A stretch of DNA of 17,012 nt from Bacillota bacterium (GCA_023387295.1 JAEWIG010000237.1:1-17012); one strand, 5' to 3'. Numbered from the stretch's first letter, positions 1-7,873 are shown. Made by a program: numbers and translations. The notes: a model not told the origin generated them from the sequence alone.

Positions 1-1006
1 AAGCTAACCCAGCTGAACCAGCTTTAGTCAATTGGTCTGTCTCTGTTAAAAATGTGATAGCAGGACCCATTTCCGTCATTCCATAAGCTTGGATTAAGGA
101 AATGCCTAGTCTTCCATGACAGGCATGAACAAGAGCAGGTGCCATTGGCGCAGCACCATATAAACCAAGCTTTAAGCTTGAAAAGTCATACTTCGTTAAA
201 TCTTCCTGTAGGAGCATATTCCACATAGTTGGAGCAGCAAAGAATTTCGTAATCTTCTCCTTTTCAATTAGTTCAAGCACTGTTTTCGGATTGAATTGGT
301 GAAGAATAATATTCTTGCTACCGATATGCACTCTTGGAAGGAAAGCACAGTGAAGCTCTGCACAATGAAACATGGGCGCAGTCACAAGACCAACGTCAGT
401 TGCTTCTAGCTTTGTTGAACTAACCACAATTAAACTTTGTTCAGTAATATTTCTATGGGTATGAAGGACTCCCTTTGGCCTTCCCGTCGTTCCACTCGTA
501 TACATTACGGCGTATAAATCGTTTTCCTCAATTTCAATGTGAATATCATCTGTAGAGGCAATAGTAATTTTTTCTTTATAGCTTGTAGCATATGAAGGTA
601 CATTCTCATCAATAAACCAGAAGGAAATTTCAGGGAACCGTTTTTCGATTGCAGTAATAACTGGTTCTAAAGCTTTTTCAAAGAGAACAACCTTCGGCAT
701 TGCATCTGATAAAATATAATGAACTTCCTCTGACATTAAGCGGAAATTAATTGGATTGAAGACAGCACCGATTTTTGCACAGGCGAAAAATGCTGTCGCT
801 AATTCTTCAGTATTAAATAGGAACGTCGATACACGGTCGCCTTTTTTTACCCCTTCGTTTAATAACGCATTTGCAAGACGGTTAACTTGGAGACTCCATT
901 CCTGATAAGAATAGCGGACTTTTTTCCTGACATCATATAGTGCTTCCTTACTTGGAAATCTATTTACTGTAAGATCAAAGATTTTCCCAATAGTAATTGT
1001 GCTCAT
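1..1006 (-). CDS. AMP-dependent acyl-CoA synthetase/ligase, C-terminus cut by window edge
   Basis: This is a long-chain acyl-CoA synthetase-type enzyme of the ANL superfamily, which activates a fatty acid to acyl-CoA through an acyl-adenylate. About 335 residues are visible of a usual 500-550, and the frame runs off the left edge. The adenylation (P-loop-like) motif TSGTTGRPKG lies near residues 170-179, and the YGMTEMGP motif lies near the window edge. The start ATG at 1006 follows a GGAGGGG ribosome binding site with good spacing. The gene is 72 nt downstream of the thiolase with no terminator between them, so cotranscription is likely. The beta-oxidation neighbours favour a fatty acid or related carboxylic acid substrate, but chain length cannot be read from the sequence. 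Confidence 0.92.
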   Translation of the reverse strand, partial: MSTITIGKIFDLTVNRFPSKEALYDVRKKVRYSYQEWSLQVNRLANALLNEGVKKGDRVSTFLFNTEELATAFFACAKIGAVFNPINFRLMSEEVHYILSDAMPKVVLFEKALEPVITAIEKRFPEISFWFIDENVPSYATSYKEKITIASTDDIHIEIEENDLYAVMYTSGTTGRPKGVLHTHRNITEQSLIVVSSTKLEATDVGLVTAPMFHCAELHCAFLPRVHIGSKNIILHQFNPKTVLELIEKEKITKFFAAPTMWNMLLQEDLTKYDFSSLKLGLYGAAPMAPALVHACHGRLGISLIQAYGMTEMGPAITFLTETDQLTKAGSAGLA

Positions 1007-1078
1007 CCAATCCCCTCCAAAAAAGTCGTATTTCTTAACACCATTTCCTTCATTCAAATTACAATTTCAAAAAAACTA

Positions 1079-2233
1079 TTAATCTATCCTTTCAATAATT
1101 GTTGCGTTTGCCATGCCATGTCCTTCACACATCGTTTGTAGACCATAACGGCCACCAGTACGCTCAAGTTCATGTATCATTGTCACCATTAGCCTTGCTC
1201 CGCTTGCTCCTAATGGATGGCCTAATGCAATCGCACCACCGTTCGGATTTAATTTACTCGGATCGGCGCCTGTTTCCTTTAGCCATGCAAGAGTGACAGG
1301 GGCAAACGCTTCATTAACCTCGAATATATCAATCTCTTCAATTGATAAACCTGCTTTTTCTAATACTCTTGCCGTTGCAGGAATCGGTCCTGTTAGCATT
1401 AAAGTTGGGTCCGAGCCGACGACTATTCTTGTATGAACACGAAAGCGTGGCTTCAATCCCAGTTTCTCTGCTTTTGCACGTGACATTAATAATAATGCTG
1501 CTGCTCCATCACTTATCTGACTTGAATTTCCAGCATGAATGACCCCATCTTGTTTAAACACAGAATTTAAGCCTGCTAATGCTTCCAGAGATGTGCCTTT
1601 ACGAGGACCAGAATCTTCATTAATGATTGACAATGTTCCGTCTTGTAGTAATACTTCAATAGGGAATATTTCCCTTTTGAAATATCCTTCCTCCTGCGCC
1701 TTTAATGCTTTTTCATGACTATTGAGTGAAAATTGATCAAGCTCTTCACGTGTGAATTGATAATGTTCAGCAATTCTTTCTGCTGAAAGTCCTTGATGAA
1801 TCATCTCATATCGATCTTTCAAATTCGAACTAAACGCGGCTACCCCTTGATAGTTTGAACCCATTGAAACACGGGACATACTTTCGACACCGCCGGCAAT
1901 AACAACATCCATATCACCTGATAGGATTGCTTGAGCAGCAAAATGTACAGCCTGTTGACTTGATCCACATTGACGATCTATCGTTACTCCAGGAACCTCA
2001 ATTGGAAACCCTGCAGTCAATGCTGCTACTCTTGCAATATCCCCTGCCTGTTCACCTGATTGAGTAACACAGCCCAGAATCACATCTTCAATAATAGCCG
2101 GATCAATACCCGCTCGGTTGACGAGCTCTTTCAATGTTAAAGCTGCTAGCTCATCAGGCCTAATATCTTTTAAGACGCCATTTCTTCTTCCTACTGGTGT
2201 TCTTACCCCTTCAACAATCACAACTTCACGCAT
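1079..2233 (-). CDS. Acetyl-CoA acyltransferase (thiolase)
   Basis: This thiolase-superfamily enzyme cleaves 3-ketoacyl-CoA with CoA, the last step of beta-oxidation, or makes acetoacetyl-CoA in reverse. It is 384 aa, normal for the family. The nucleophilic Cys89 lies in DRQCGSSQQA, His339 in GGAIALGHPLGASGAR, and the second catalytic Cys369 in CEGHGMANA, so all catalytic residues are present. The ATG at 2233 follows an AAGGAAGGG ribosome binding site. It lies 34 nt downstream of the broken acyl-CoA dehydrogenase and upstream of the acyl-CoA ligase on the same strand, consistent with a beta-oxidation operon. Known thiolases of this subgroup act either in degradation or in biosynthesis; the degradative role is inferred from context. 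Confidence 0.95.
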   Translation of the reverse strand: MREVVIVEGVRTPVGRRNGVLKDIRPDELAALTLKELVNRAGIDPAIIEDVILGCVTQSGEQAGDIARVAALTAGFPIEVPGVTIDRQCGSSQQAVHFAAQAILSGDMDVVIAGGVESMSRVSMGSNYQGVAAFSSNLKDRYEMIHQGLSAERIAEHYQFTREELDQFSLNSHEKALKAQEEGYFKREIFPIEVLLQDGTLSIINEDSGPRKGTSLEALAGLNSVFKQDGVIHAGNSSQISDGAAALLLMSRAKAEKLGLKPRFRVHTRIVVGSDPTLMLTGPIPATARVLEKAGLSIEEIDIFEVNEAFAPVTLAWLKETGADPSKLNPNGGAIALGHPLGASGARLMVTMIHELERTGGRYGLQTMCEGHGMANATIIERID

Positions 2234-2267
2234 GATAACCCTTCCTTCTAGCTTTTTTCATTTTGAA

Positions 2268-3369
2268 CTATAACCCTAGATTTTTCGCAATAATCGTTTT
2301 CATAATTTCATTCGTACCCGCGTAAATACTTGCTACAGGAATATCACGGTATCTTCTTGCAATCTCGTATTCTTCCATATACCCGTAACCACCGTGGAGC
2401 TGCATACATTCTGCAGCAATTTTGCGTGCATTCTCCGTCAACTTCCATTTCGCCATTGAAACCATTGTGACACCATTCTCTCCCGCTATATGTTCTGCAA
2501 TTAATCGGTCCAAAAATACTCTACTCATTTCAATATCCGTTGCCATTTCGACTATTTTGAATTGAGTATTTTGAAATGAGCTAATTGACTTACCAAATGC
2601 TTCACGACTTTTCACATAATTTATCGTTAGTTTCAGCATTACCTCGGAAGCAATTTGAGCCGCAATTGCTACAACAAGTCTTTCTTGTTGTAGCTTATCC
2701 ATCATATAAAGAAACCCTTTCCCTTCCTTCCCGAGTAAGTTAGATTTTGGTACCCGGCAATCTTCAAAAATTAATTCCGCTGTGTCTTGAGAGTGTAGTC
2801 CAACCTTATTTAGCTTTCTCCCCCGTGAAAATCCTGGGGTTCCCCTTTCAACTACTAGAAGGCTTACTCCCTTATGCTTTGGTTCTGCTTTTTGATCTGT
2901 TTTAACAGCGACAACAATTTACAATATAGTAGTCACCATCAAGCTTGGCAGTTGTTTTAATGTTCGCCAGATCTGAGCCCGCGCCTGGCTCAGTCATTGC
3001 AAGTGCTGTTATACATTTACCACTTACACAACTTGGAAGCCATCGTTCCTTTTGTTCCTCTGTTCCAAACGCTGTAATATAAGGAACAACAATATCATTG
3101 TGAAGTCCAATTCCAACCAAACCAGAACCTACTCGTTCTAGCTCTTCATTAATTACCACTGAAAATCCCCAATCAGCGCCACTTCCACCATATTTCTCAT
3201 TAACATCTGGGCAAAGAAAACCATGTTCCCCCATCTTCAACCATAAGGAGCGAGGAATCATTCTTTCTTCTTCCCATTGGCTATAAAATGGATAAGCTTC
3301 TTTATCCAAAAATTTCTTTAATGCCTGACGAAAAATTTCATGCTCTTTAGTTAGGTATGGATGCTTCAT
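2268..3369 (-). pseudogene. Acyl-CoA dehydrogenase, frameshifted by an internal deletion
   Basis: An FAD-dependent acyl-CoA dehydrogenase would catalyse the first oxidation of beta-oxidation. The N-terminal part (ATG at 3369 after an AGAGG site) runs to TAA at 2902 and holds the family signature AMTEPGAGSDL at residues 124-134. The C-terminal part stays open in another frame from about 2918 to the TAG at 2268, and holds LHGGYGYMEEY and the C-terminal GTNEIMKTII. After YYIVN the family's flavin-contacting stretch, usually of the type G-S-K-T-F-I-x-N-G, is absent and the frame shifts. The remaining 1102 nt plus 41 nt would restore 380 codons and a stop, the usual family length. QERLV resembles the helix that carries the catalytic Glu in isovaleryl-CoA dehydrogenases. 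Two separate genes are unlikely, because the second frame lacks a ribosome binding site. A sequencing or assembly error is possible. Confidence 0.88.
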
Positions 3370-3456
3370 TCTTTTCGCCTCTCTTCTTTCCTTTCATTAA
3401 TAGTATGTATACTTTATTCTGTTTAGCTTTTACATTATTGTCATAAATACACTAAA

Positions 3457-3485
3457 ATTATATCAAAAATAATTATTATTTTGAA
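3457..3485 (-). promoter_or_regulatory. Probable sigma-A promoter of the acyl-CoA dehydrogenase-thiolase-ligase operon
   Basis: On the minus strand a TATAAT (3457-3462) is preceded by TTCAAA (3480-3485) with a 17-bp spacer. It sits about 80 nt upstream of the dehydrogenase start and just downstream of the terminator of the preceding gene. The spacer and -35 form an AT-rich near-palindrome (about 3464-3483) that could be an operator, though its low complexity makes chance likely. Confidence 0.55.
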
Positions 3486-3520
3486 TTATTAAACAAATTG
3501 GCTGAGTATATGTTTTCTTC

Positions 3521-3548
3521 AAAAAAATAGAAGGCCTAAGAGCCTTCT
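3521..3548 (-). terminator. Rho-independent terminator after the short-chain dehydrogenase
   Basis: A 7-bp stem (AGAAGGC with GCCTTCT, loop of 6 nt) is followed on the minus strand by TA and seven T. It lies 10 nt after the dehydrogenase stop codon, separating that gene from the acyl-CoA dehydrogenase operon. Confidence 0.8.
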
Positions 3549-3557
3549 CAATAGATA

Positions 3558-4325
3558 TTATTTCGGTTGCATTCGAATTGCGCCATCAATTCGAATCGTT
3601 TCTCCATTTAGCATTGGATTTTCTAGAATACTTTGAACTAGCTGGGCATACTCATCTGGATACCCCAATCTTGTAGGAAATGGCACCATCTTACCTAAAG
3701 AATTCCTTGCTTCTTCTGGCAATAATTCGAATAATGGCGTGTGAAAAAGCCCTGGGGCAATCGCCATTACGCGAATTCCGTATCGCGCAAGCTCTCGTGC
3801 AATCGGTAAAGTCATACCAACAACTCCACCTTTAGACGCACTGTAGGCAGCTTGCCCTATTTGCCCTTCAAAAGCAGCAACGGAAGCAGTGTTAATAATA
3901 ATACCTCGCTCATTGTGTTCATTTGCCTCGTTGTACCTCATTTTTTCAGCAGCATGCCGCAATACATTAAAGGTTCCAATTAGATTAACCTGAATTACTT
4001 TTGAAAATAGTGACAGATCGTGAATTCCATTATGTCCAATCACCTTTTCAGCAATGGCAATACCTGCACAATTGACGATTGTGTTCATTCCACTCATAAA
4101 ATTCAGTGCTCTATCTAATGAAGCTTTAACATCCTCTTCATTCGTCACATCTGTTTGTAAAAAAACTACATTGCTACCTAATTCATTTTGCACTCGCTCA
4201 CCATTTTCCACTCCTCTGTCCATTATTACAACTTTTCCACCACCATGGACAATCTTTCTAACCGTTGCTTCACCTAGCCCAGAAGCACCACCTGTAACAA
4301 CTGCAAGGCACTCTTCTATTTTCAA
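3558..4325 (-). CDS. Short-chain dehydrogenase, HSD10-like 3-hydroxyacyl-CoA dehydrogenase
   Basis: This classical SDR resembles type II 3-hydroxyacyl-CoA dehydrogenase (17-beta-HSD10), which oxidises 3-hydroxyacyl-CoA with NAD+. At 255 aa it has the usual length. Cofactor motif TGGASGLG is at 11-18, Asp36 fits NAD preference, NCAG is at 85-88, and the catalytic tetrad Asn114, Ser148, Tyr161 and Lys165 is complete. I chose the TTG at 4325 because an AGGGAGG site lies 8 nt upstream and the protein then begins MKIEECLAVVTGG, as in homologues. A longer frame from a TTG at 4361 lacks a ribosome binding site and would contain the Shine-Dalgarno sequence inside it. It has its own terminator, so it is a separate unit from the downstream beta-oxidation genes but fits the same pathway. 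Confidence 0.9.
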   Translation of the reverse strand: MKIEECLAVVTGGASGLGEATVRKIVHGGGKVVIMDRGVENGERVQNELGSNVVFLQTDVTNEEDVKASLDRALNFMSGMNTIVNCAGIAIAEKVIGHNGIHDLSLFSKVIQVNLIGTFNVLRHAAEKMRYNEANEHNERGIIINTASVAAFEGQIGQAAYSASKGGVVGMTLPIARELARYGIRVMAIAPGLFHTPLFELLPEEARNSLGKMVPFPTRLGYPDEYAQLVQSILENPMLNGETIRIDGAIRMQPK

Positions 4326-4628
4326 TGACAAATCCTCCCTAAAGAACAGTGTGGACACCAATTCATCATATGTTTACCTTTTGGACAGTATTCACAAATA
4401 TATGAACATTTTTTGTACAACGACTAATAATCAGAAGAGAGAGCATGTTTTCAACTTGTTAAATTAAATTTCCTTCCTATTTAAAAGGATAAAAATCATA
4501 ATATTATTAAAAATCTGATATAATAAATATAGGCAAATAAGAAAAAAGCTAATTGGGAAAATATTTGATTAGTTACACTTAAAGTTATAGTAACGATTCA
4601 GACTATCATTATTAAAGGAGGCGCATTT
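4326..4628. other. Divergent intergenic region
   Basis: This 303-bp AT-rich stretch separates the minus-strand dehydrogenase from the plus-strand kinase-like gene and must hold both promoters. Only the plus-strand extended -10 at 4516-4524 is clear. I see no convincing minus-strand promoter, no coding potential and no structured RNA. Confidence 0.6.
4496..4524 (+). promoter_or_regulatory. Probable extended -10 promoter of the guanylate-kinase-like gene
   Basis: TGATATAAT at 4516-4524 is a perfect -10 with the TGn extension. The -35 position (TCATAA, 4496-4501, 17-bp spacer) is weak, as is usual for extended -10 promoters. The predicted leader to the ATG at 4629 is about 100 nt. Confidence 0.55.
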
Positions 4629-5219
4629 ATGTATCAGATCAAAGATAAAGAGAAACTATTTATTTACACAGGTCCAGATGGGTCTGGTAGAAAAACAATT
4701 GCAAAAATGGTAGCAACCATGTTTGATATGGAAACGGTCCTCTCTTATACGACACGTCCAGCACGACATTATGAAAAAAATGGCGAAGACTACCATTTCA
4801 TTGATGAAAATACTTTTAAAAGCATGGAAGCAAACGGGAATTTTCTTGAAAGTGTAGAAATTGATGGATTTCATTACGGGATTAAAGAAGAGGATATCAT
4901 TAATGTTTTTTCAACTAACAAGCTTGTCTATTTAACATTAAATCCTGAAGGTACTGAAAAATTAAAGCAAATGTACGGAGAACGTGTCATCCGACTATTC
5001 GTTTTTGCAGATCGAGAAACTGTTTCTACTCGCCAAAAAGACCGTCAAGACAGCGAGGAAGATATTCAAAGACACATGGCACATTATGATGAAATTATGG
5101 GTTACAAAACAAAATGCGAACATGTTTTTGAAAATTTTGATTCACCACAAGTCTCTTTCCAAGTAAGTGAAGTTATCGAAACATATTTAGATCGTGATAT
5201 AATCATCACAGATTATTAA
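4629..5219 (+). CDS. Guanylate kinase-like protein with atypical P-loop
   Basis: This 196-aa protein has the layout of guanylate kinase, which phosphorylates GMP with ATP. The P-loop is GPDGSGRKT (15-23), the GMP-binding region has SYTTRPAR (39-46) and NGEDYHF (51-57), and FLESVEIDGFHYGI (72-85) matches the family's FLE-x-x-x-x-G-x-x-YG segment. The invariant P-loop Lys is replaced by Arg21, with Lys22 one place later, so catalysis may be altered or lost. The ATG follows AAAGGAGG. The gene stands alone, with its own promoter and a long hairpin terminator. It is probably a paralogue rather than the essential Gmk, which usually sits by rpoZ. It could be a nucleotide sensor or an enzyme with another substrate; this is inference. 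Confidence 0.82.
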   Translation: MYQIKDKEKLFIYTGPDGSGRKTIAKMVATMFDMETVLSYTTRPARHYEKNGEDYHFIDENTFKSMEANGNFLESVEIDGFHYGIKEEDIINVFSTNKLVYLTLNPEGTEKLKQMYGERVIRLFVFADRETVSTRQKDRQDSEEDIQRHMAHYDEIMGYKTKCEHVFENFDSPQVSFQVSEVIETYLDRDIIITDY

Positions 5220-5231
5220 GAAAAGTATAAC

Positions 5232-5305
5232 CACCTGCGCTTTATGAACTGCACCCCAAAGTTAGAATTAACTAAAATAAGGTGTAGTTCATTTCAGGTG
5301 TTTTT
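5232..5305 (+). terminator. Long interrupted hairpin with T-tract; arms resemble IS3/IS150-type ends
   Basis: An outer 6-bp stem (CACCTG 5232-5237 with CAGGTG 5295-5300) encloses an inner 12-bp stem (ATGAACTGCACC 5244-5255 with GGTGTAGTTCAT 5281-5292, one G-U pair). It is followed by TTTTTATTTA. It begins 13 nt after the kinase-like stop codon, so it should terminate that gene. The inner arms read like the TGAACTGCACCC-type terminal repeats of IS150-group elements, so the hairpin may derive from a collapsed insertion element. Confidence 0.65.
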
Positions 5306-5437
5306 ATTTATACGTCGACGAAAAATAACATATTCACCGTCAGTCCATTTTGCATTATTTACTCCTAATACTTCTAAATTGTCTGCATCTGTTCCCCTCG
5401 TCCAAATATGGACAGTTTCTTGATTTAATTTCTTCAT
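5294..5437 (-). CDS. Small protein of 47 aa, unknown function
   Basis: I do not recognise this short open frame. It runs from ATG at 5437 to TGA at 5294, begins MKKLNQETVHIWTRG and contains NNAKWTDGEYVIFRRR. It is charged, soluble-looking, and has no signal peptide or membrane segment. Support for it being real comes from the AAAGGGGTG ribosome binding site 8 nt before the ATG and from its amino acid composition, which looks like normal coding sequence. It is convergent with the kinase-like gene, and its stop codon falls inside the shared hairpin at 5232-5300. Conservation in other Bacillus genomes would settle whether it is expressed. Confidence 0.6.
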   Translation of the reverse strand: MKKLNQETVHIWTRGTDADNLEVLGVNNAKWTDGEYVIFRRRINKNT

Positions 5438-5606
5438 ATTAATAACACCCCTTTCGTTTATTAGAAAAAGAATGATCTTGTAAGTTAAACTTTGATGATC
5501 TCGTTTTTTATCTGTGGCGTTTGAAAATAGTAGGCAACTATCAACAATTATTTATATATCAGTCGTAGCTTGAGCTAGGCATACAAGTTATCGCACAAGA
5601 AATCAT

Positions 5607-5635
5607 TTGCAGATCCTGTCGAATTTAGATACACT
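5607..5635 (+). promoter_or_regulatory. Possible promoter of the 83-aa gene
   Basis: TTGCAG (5607-5612) and TACACT (5630-5635) are separated by 17 bp, about 70 nt before the start codon. Both hexamers match the sigma-A consensus only partly. Elsewhere in 5438-5700 I see nothing that looks like a gene. Confidence 0.3.
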
Positions 5636-5706
5636 ACAAATATCTGGATAAATTATAACATGAGTGGAAAAACTAATTTTGATTATGAAGGAAAAAGGAT
5701 GTGATT

Positions 5707-5958
5707 ATGATTAACTCGTACATTAACATGGAGTTTACCATGAAGAGTAGCTTTTCTCCGAATATAAGCAAATCAGAGTGGTTAAAAGTAATTGATGTAA
5801 CACCATCAAGCGTGATTATCGAAATGTACAACCCAAGTTGCAAAGGTGTCTTTCCAACTGAAAGTTTTCAATATTGGATAAAAAGAGGCTCATTAATTCC
5901 TATTGAGCAAAATTATAAAGAGCTTTCCGATGAATCTTTAATGGGCAAAGTTGATTAA
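5707..5958 (+). CDS. Small conserved-looking hypothetical protein, 83 aa
   Basis: I do not recognise a family. The 83-residue product is soluble, with no signal peptide or membrane segment. A central stretch SEWLKVIDVTPSSVIIEMYN followed by KGVFPTESFQYWIKRGSLIP alternates hydrophobic residues as in a small beta-barrel, which is only an impression. The start is the ATG at 5707. The preceding AAGGATGTGATT is nearly a full anti-Shine-Dalgarno complement and lies at good spacing, whereas the in-frame GTG at 5701 sits inside that site. A strong terminator follows immediately, so this is a single-gene unit. Confidence 0.7.
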   Translation: MINSYINMEFTMKSSFSPNISKSEWLKVIDVTPSSVIIEMYNPSCKGVFPTESFQYWIKRGSLIPIEQNYKELSDESLMGKVD

Positions 5959-5965
5959 TTCTTAT

Positions 5966-6009
5966 AAAAATGGAGTGTGGACGTCTTATGTCTCCCACAC
6001 TCCATTTTT
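5966..6009. terminator. Bidirectional rho-independent terminator between convergent genes
   Basis: A perfect 15-bp stem (AAAAATGGAGTGTGG 5966-5980 with its complement 5995-6009, loop of 14 nt) has A-runs on one side and T-runs on the other. It serves both the plus-strand 83-aa gene and the minus-strand flavin oxidoreductase gene. Confidence 0.92.
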
Positions 6010-6017
6010 GCTGTTAA

Positions 6018-7019
6018 TCATTTTCCATCTACAATTTCTTTAAACAATTCATATGAACGTTTTTGTTTTTCGAGATCATAAATATATGAAACAGCCATTA
6101 TTTCATCTACATTATATTTCTCCTGAAAATCGGTAAACTGCTGTCTAACCGTATCCTTACTTCCGATAAATGTGACACGCATCATTGATTCAGCCATTTC
6201 CTTTTCTATTGGATTCCAGATTGAATCCAAATCTTTAACAGGTGGTTTTAATGGAGATTGTGCGTTTCTAACAACATTAAGGAAAAACTGATGCATGCTT
6301 GTTGATATAAATTCCGCTTCTTCATTCGATTCCGCTGCAATTACATTTAAGCATACGATTATATAAGGCTCTGCTAAGTACTTCGAAGGTTTAAACCTTG
6401 CACGATAAATTGAGATCGCTTCTTCCATAAATCTCGGAGCAAAATGTGAAGCAAATACATAAGGCAATCCTAAATTTGCTGCTAAATACGCTGAATCTGT
6501 TGATGATCCAAGTATATAAATCGGGACATTCGTTTCCACACCCGGATATGCTTTAACGAAGCCTTGCTCATTTTCTGGTCCAAAATAGGTGAGCAAGCTT
6601 TTCACATCTTCTGGAAATGTATATACAGAGTCATTCTTTGAACGCCTAAGTGCACTTGCCGTCATCATATCTGTACCAGGTGCTCTACCTAAACCTAAAT
6701 CAACGCGATTCGAATAAATCGTTGCCATTGTACCAAATTGCTCTGCTACCACCAATGGGGAATGATTAGGTAGCATAATTCCACCAGCCCCGATACGAAT
6801 ATGCTCTGTATGTGCTAATGTATGTTTAATTAAGATTGATGTCGCAGAACTAACTAGTGACGGAGTATTATGATGCTCCGCAATCCAATAACGAGTATAG
6901 CCCATTTTCTCAGTTGCCTGTGCTAAGTCAACCATGGCTTCTATTGCTTGTTTCGCATCCTGCCCCTCGCGTATGGGAGCAAGGTTTAATACAGAAACGG
7001 GAATTTGAAGGTTTGTCAT
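6018..7019 (-). CDS. LLM-class flavin-dependent oxidoreductase (luciferase-like monooxygenase)
   Basis: This is a 333-aa member of the bacterial luciferase-like flavin oxidoreductases, close in type to the group that includes E. coli YhbW and B. subtilis YceB. Such enzymes use FMN or F420; here reduced FMN is likely, and the substrate is unknown. Family landmarks are YWIAEHHN (44-51), the IRIGAGGIMLPNHSPL block (75-90) followed by AEQF, and DLGLGRAPG (107-115). I start it at the ATG at 7019 because AAAGGA lies 8 nt upstream. The longer frame to 7052 lacks a ribosome binding site and would begin inside a good promoter. The gene stands alone between that promoter and a bidirectional terminator. 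Confidence 0.9.
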   Translation of the reverse strand: MTNLQIPVSVLNLAPIREGQDAKQAIEAMVDLAQATEKMGYTRYWIAEHHNTPSLVSSATSILIKHTLAHTEHIRIGAGGIMLPNHSPLVVAEQFGTMATIYSNRVDLGLGRAPGTDMMTASALRRSKNDSVYTFPEDVKSLLTYFGPENEQGFVKAYPGVETNVPIYILGSSTDSAYLAANLGLPYVFASHFAPRFMEEAISIYRARFKPSKYLAEPYIIVCLNVIAAESNEEAEFISTSMHQFFLNVVRNAQSPLKPPVKDLDSIWNPIEKEMAESMMRVTFIGSKDTVRQQFTDFQEKYNVDEIMAVSYIYDLEKQKRSYELFKEIVDGK

Positions 7020-7050
7020 TTCACATTTCCTTTCTCTTTTCATTGTTACC

Positions 7051-7078
7051 ATTTTAACAATTCAAATGAGGAAAACAA
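7051..7078 (-). promoter_or_regulatory. Probable sigma-A promoter of the luciferase-like oxidoreductase
   Basis: Minus-strand TTGTTT (7073-7078) and TAAAAT (7051-7056) are spaced by 16 bp. The predicted transcript start near 7044 supports the downstream ATG at 7019 as the real start codon. Confidence 0.45.
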
Positions 7079-7114
7079 ACAAATGTGCTTTTTATTAAGG
7101 AAGCTCGTGACCTG

Positions 7115-7873
7115 CTATTCTCCAAAAACCTTCTGCGCCTCATACTTAAACCCTAAATATTGATAGTTTTGTTTTTTATACATTTCTCGCGGTGTATCTT
7201 CCCCATCAGCCACTAAAATTACAGTTCGATCTGAAAATCGGTCCATTATATAGGACTGAACCCTACTCCCAATCCCTTTCTTCTGAAGTGATTCAAGAAC
7301 GGAAAAACTATCGATTTCAGCCATACCTTTCGAGATGATGATATCGACAGATCCAGCAGGCGTATCATTATAATAAGCAAGAATCTGTAAAAACTTATCA
7401 TCGGTCATTTTCTTTATATGTAAGGTTCTTTTTTGTTCAGCAAAATTTTCACCGAATTCCAGATCAAATCTGTACTGCAAATCAAGAAAATCTTCCAAGT
7501 TTTCACTCGATACTGGCACAATCTTAATATTCGGATCATCTTCTACGACAGGAAACTGATTCGGTTCGATCGCATATAGTTCGAGGAAGCCAATCGCATA
7601 GCATTCATCATCTAAAAAATCTGTTAGCTCCTTCGTAAGCTTTTCATTTTCAGGAAACTTAAACTTCACATGTTTTTGGCCATTTTTCAGATGATAAGCT
7701 CTTAAATATTTAAATGATTCCTTAAATTCTCCTACAGTTAACATTTTTTTAAATTCAATTAAATTATTGTCATACATTAGTAGCATTTCTGGAAAATGAA
7801 AATGTTTATAAAGGTCATTTTCATAGACAATATCTCCTGCTTGATATATATGTTCAAAAGATATAGATTTCAT
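7115..7873 (-). CDS. GNAT family N-acetyltransferase, 252 aa
   Basis: This protein has a C-terminal GNAT domain that would transfer an acetyl group from acetyl-CoA to an unknown amine. The acetyl-CoA pyrophosphate-binding motif is QKKGIG (197-202), preceded by the beta-strand AEIDSFSVLES and followed by MYKKQNYQYLGFKYE near the end, the usual last GNAT element. The first 110 residues are a separate, poorly conserved domain without a recognisable motif, so the architecture is longer than a minimal 150-170-aa GNAT. The ATG at 7873 follows AGAGGAGAA. It may be cotranscribed with the AAC(6')-like gene 75 nt upstream. Confidence 0.85.
   Translation of the reverse strand: MKSISFEHIYQAGDIVYENDLYKHFHFPEMLLMYDNNLIEFKKMLTVGEFKESFKYLRAYHLKNGQKHVKFKFPENEKLTKELTDFLDDECYAIGFLELYAIEPNQFPVVEDDPNIKIVPVSSENLEDFLDLQYRFDLEFGENFAEQKRTLHIKKMTDDKFLQILAYYNDTPAGSVDIIISKGMAEIDSFSVLESLQKKGIGSRVQSYIMDRFSDRTVILVADGEDTPREMYKKQNYQYLGFKYEAQKVFGE

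Noticed and set aside
2268..2705. A separate 145-aa acyl-CoA dehydrogenase gene starting at 2705
   Set aside because: The same frame stays open and homologous to the family up to about 2918, and no ribosome binding site precedes the ATG, so it is the downstream part of one broken gene.
3402..3413. Inverted repeat AGTAT-GT-ATACT in the leader of the acyl-CoA dehydrogenase gene as a regulator site
   Set aside because: The arms are only 5 bp in AT-rich DNA, and I could not match it to the FadR-type operator known from Bacillus.
4054..4467. A 137-codon plus-strand open frame
   Set aside because: It is antisense to the short-chain dehydrogenase, whose motifs and catalytic residues are complete.
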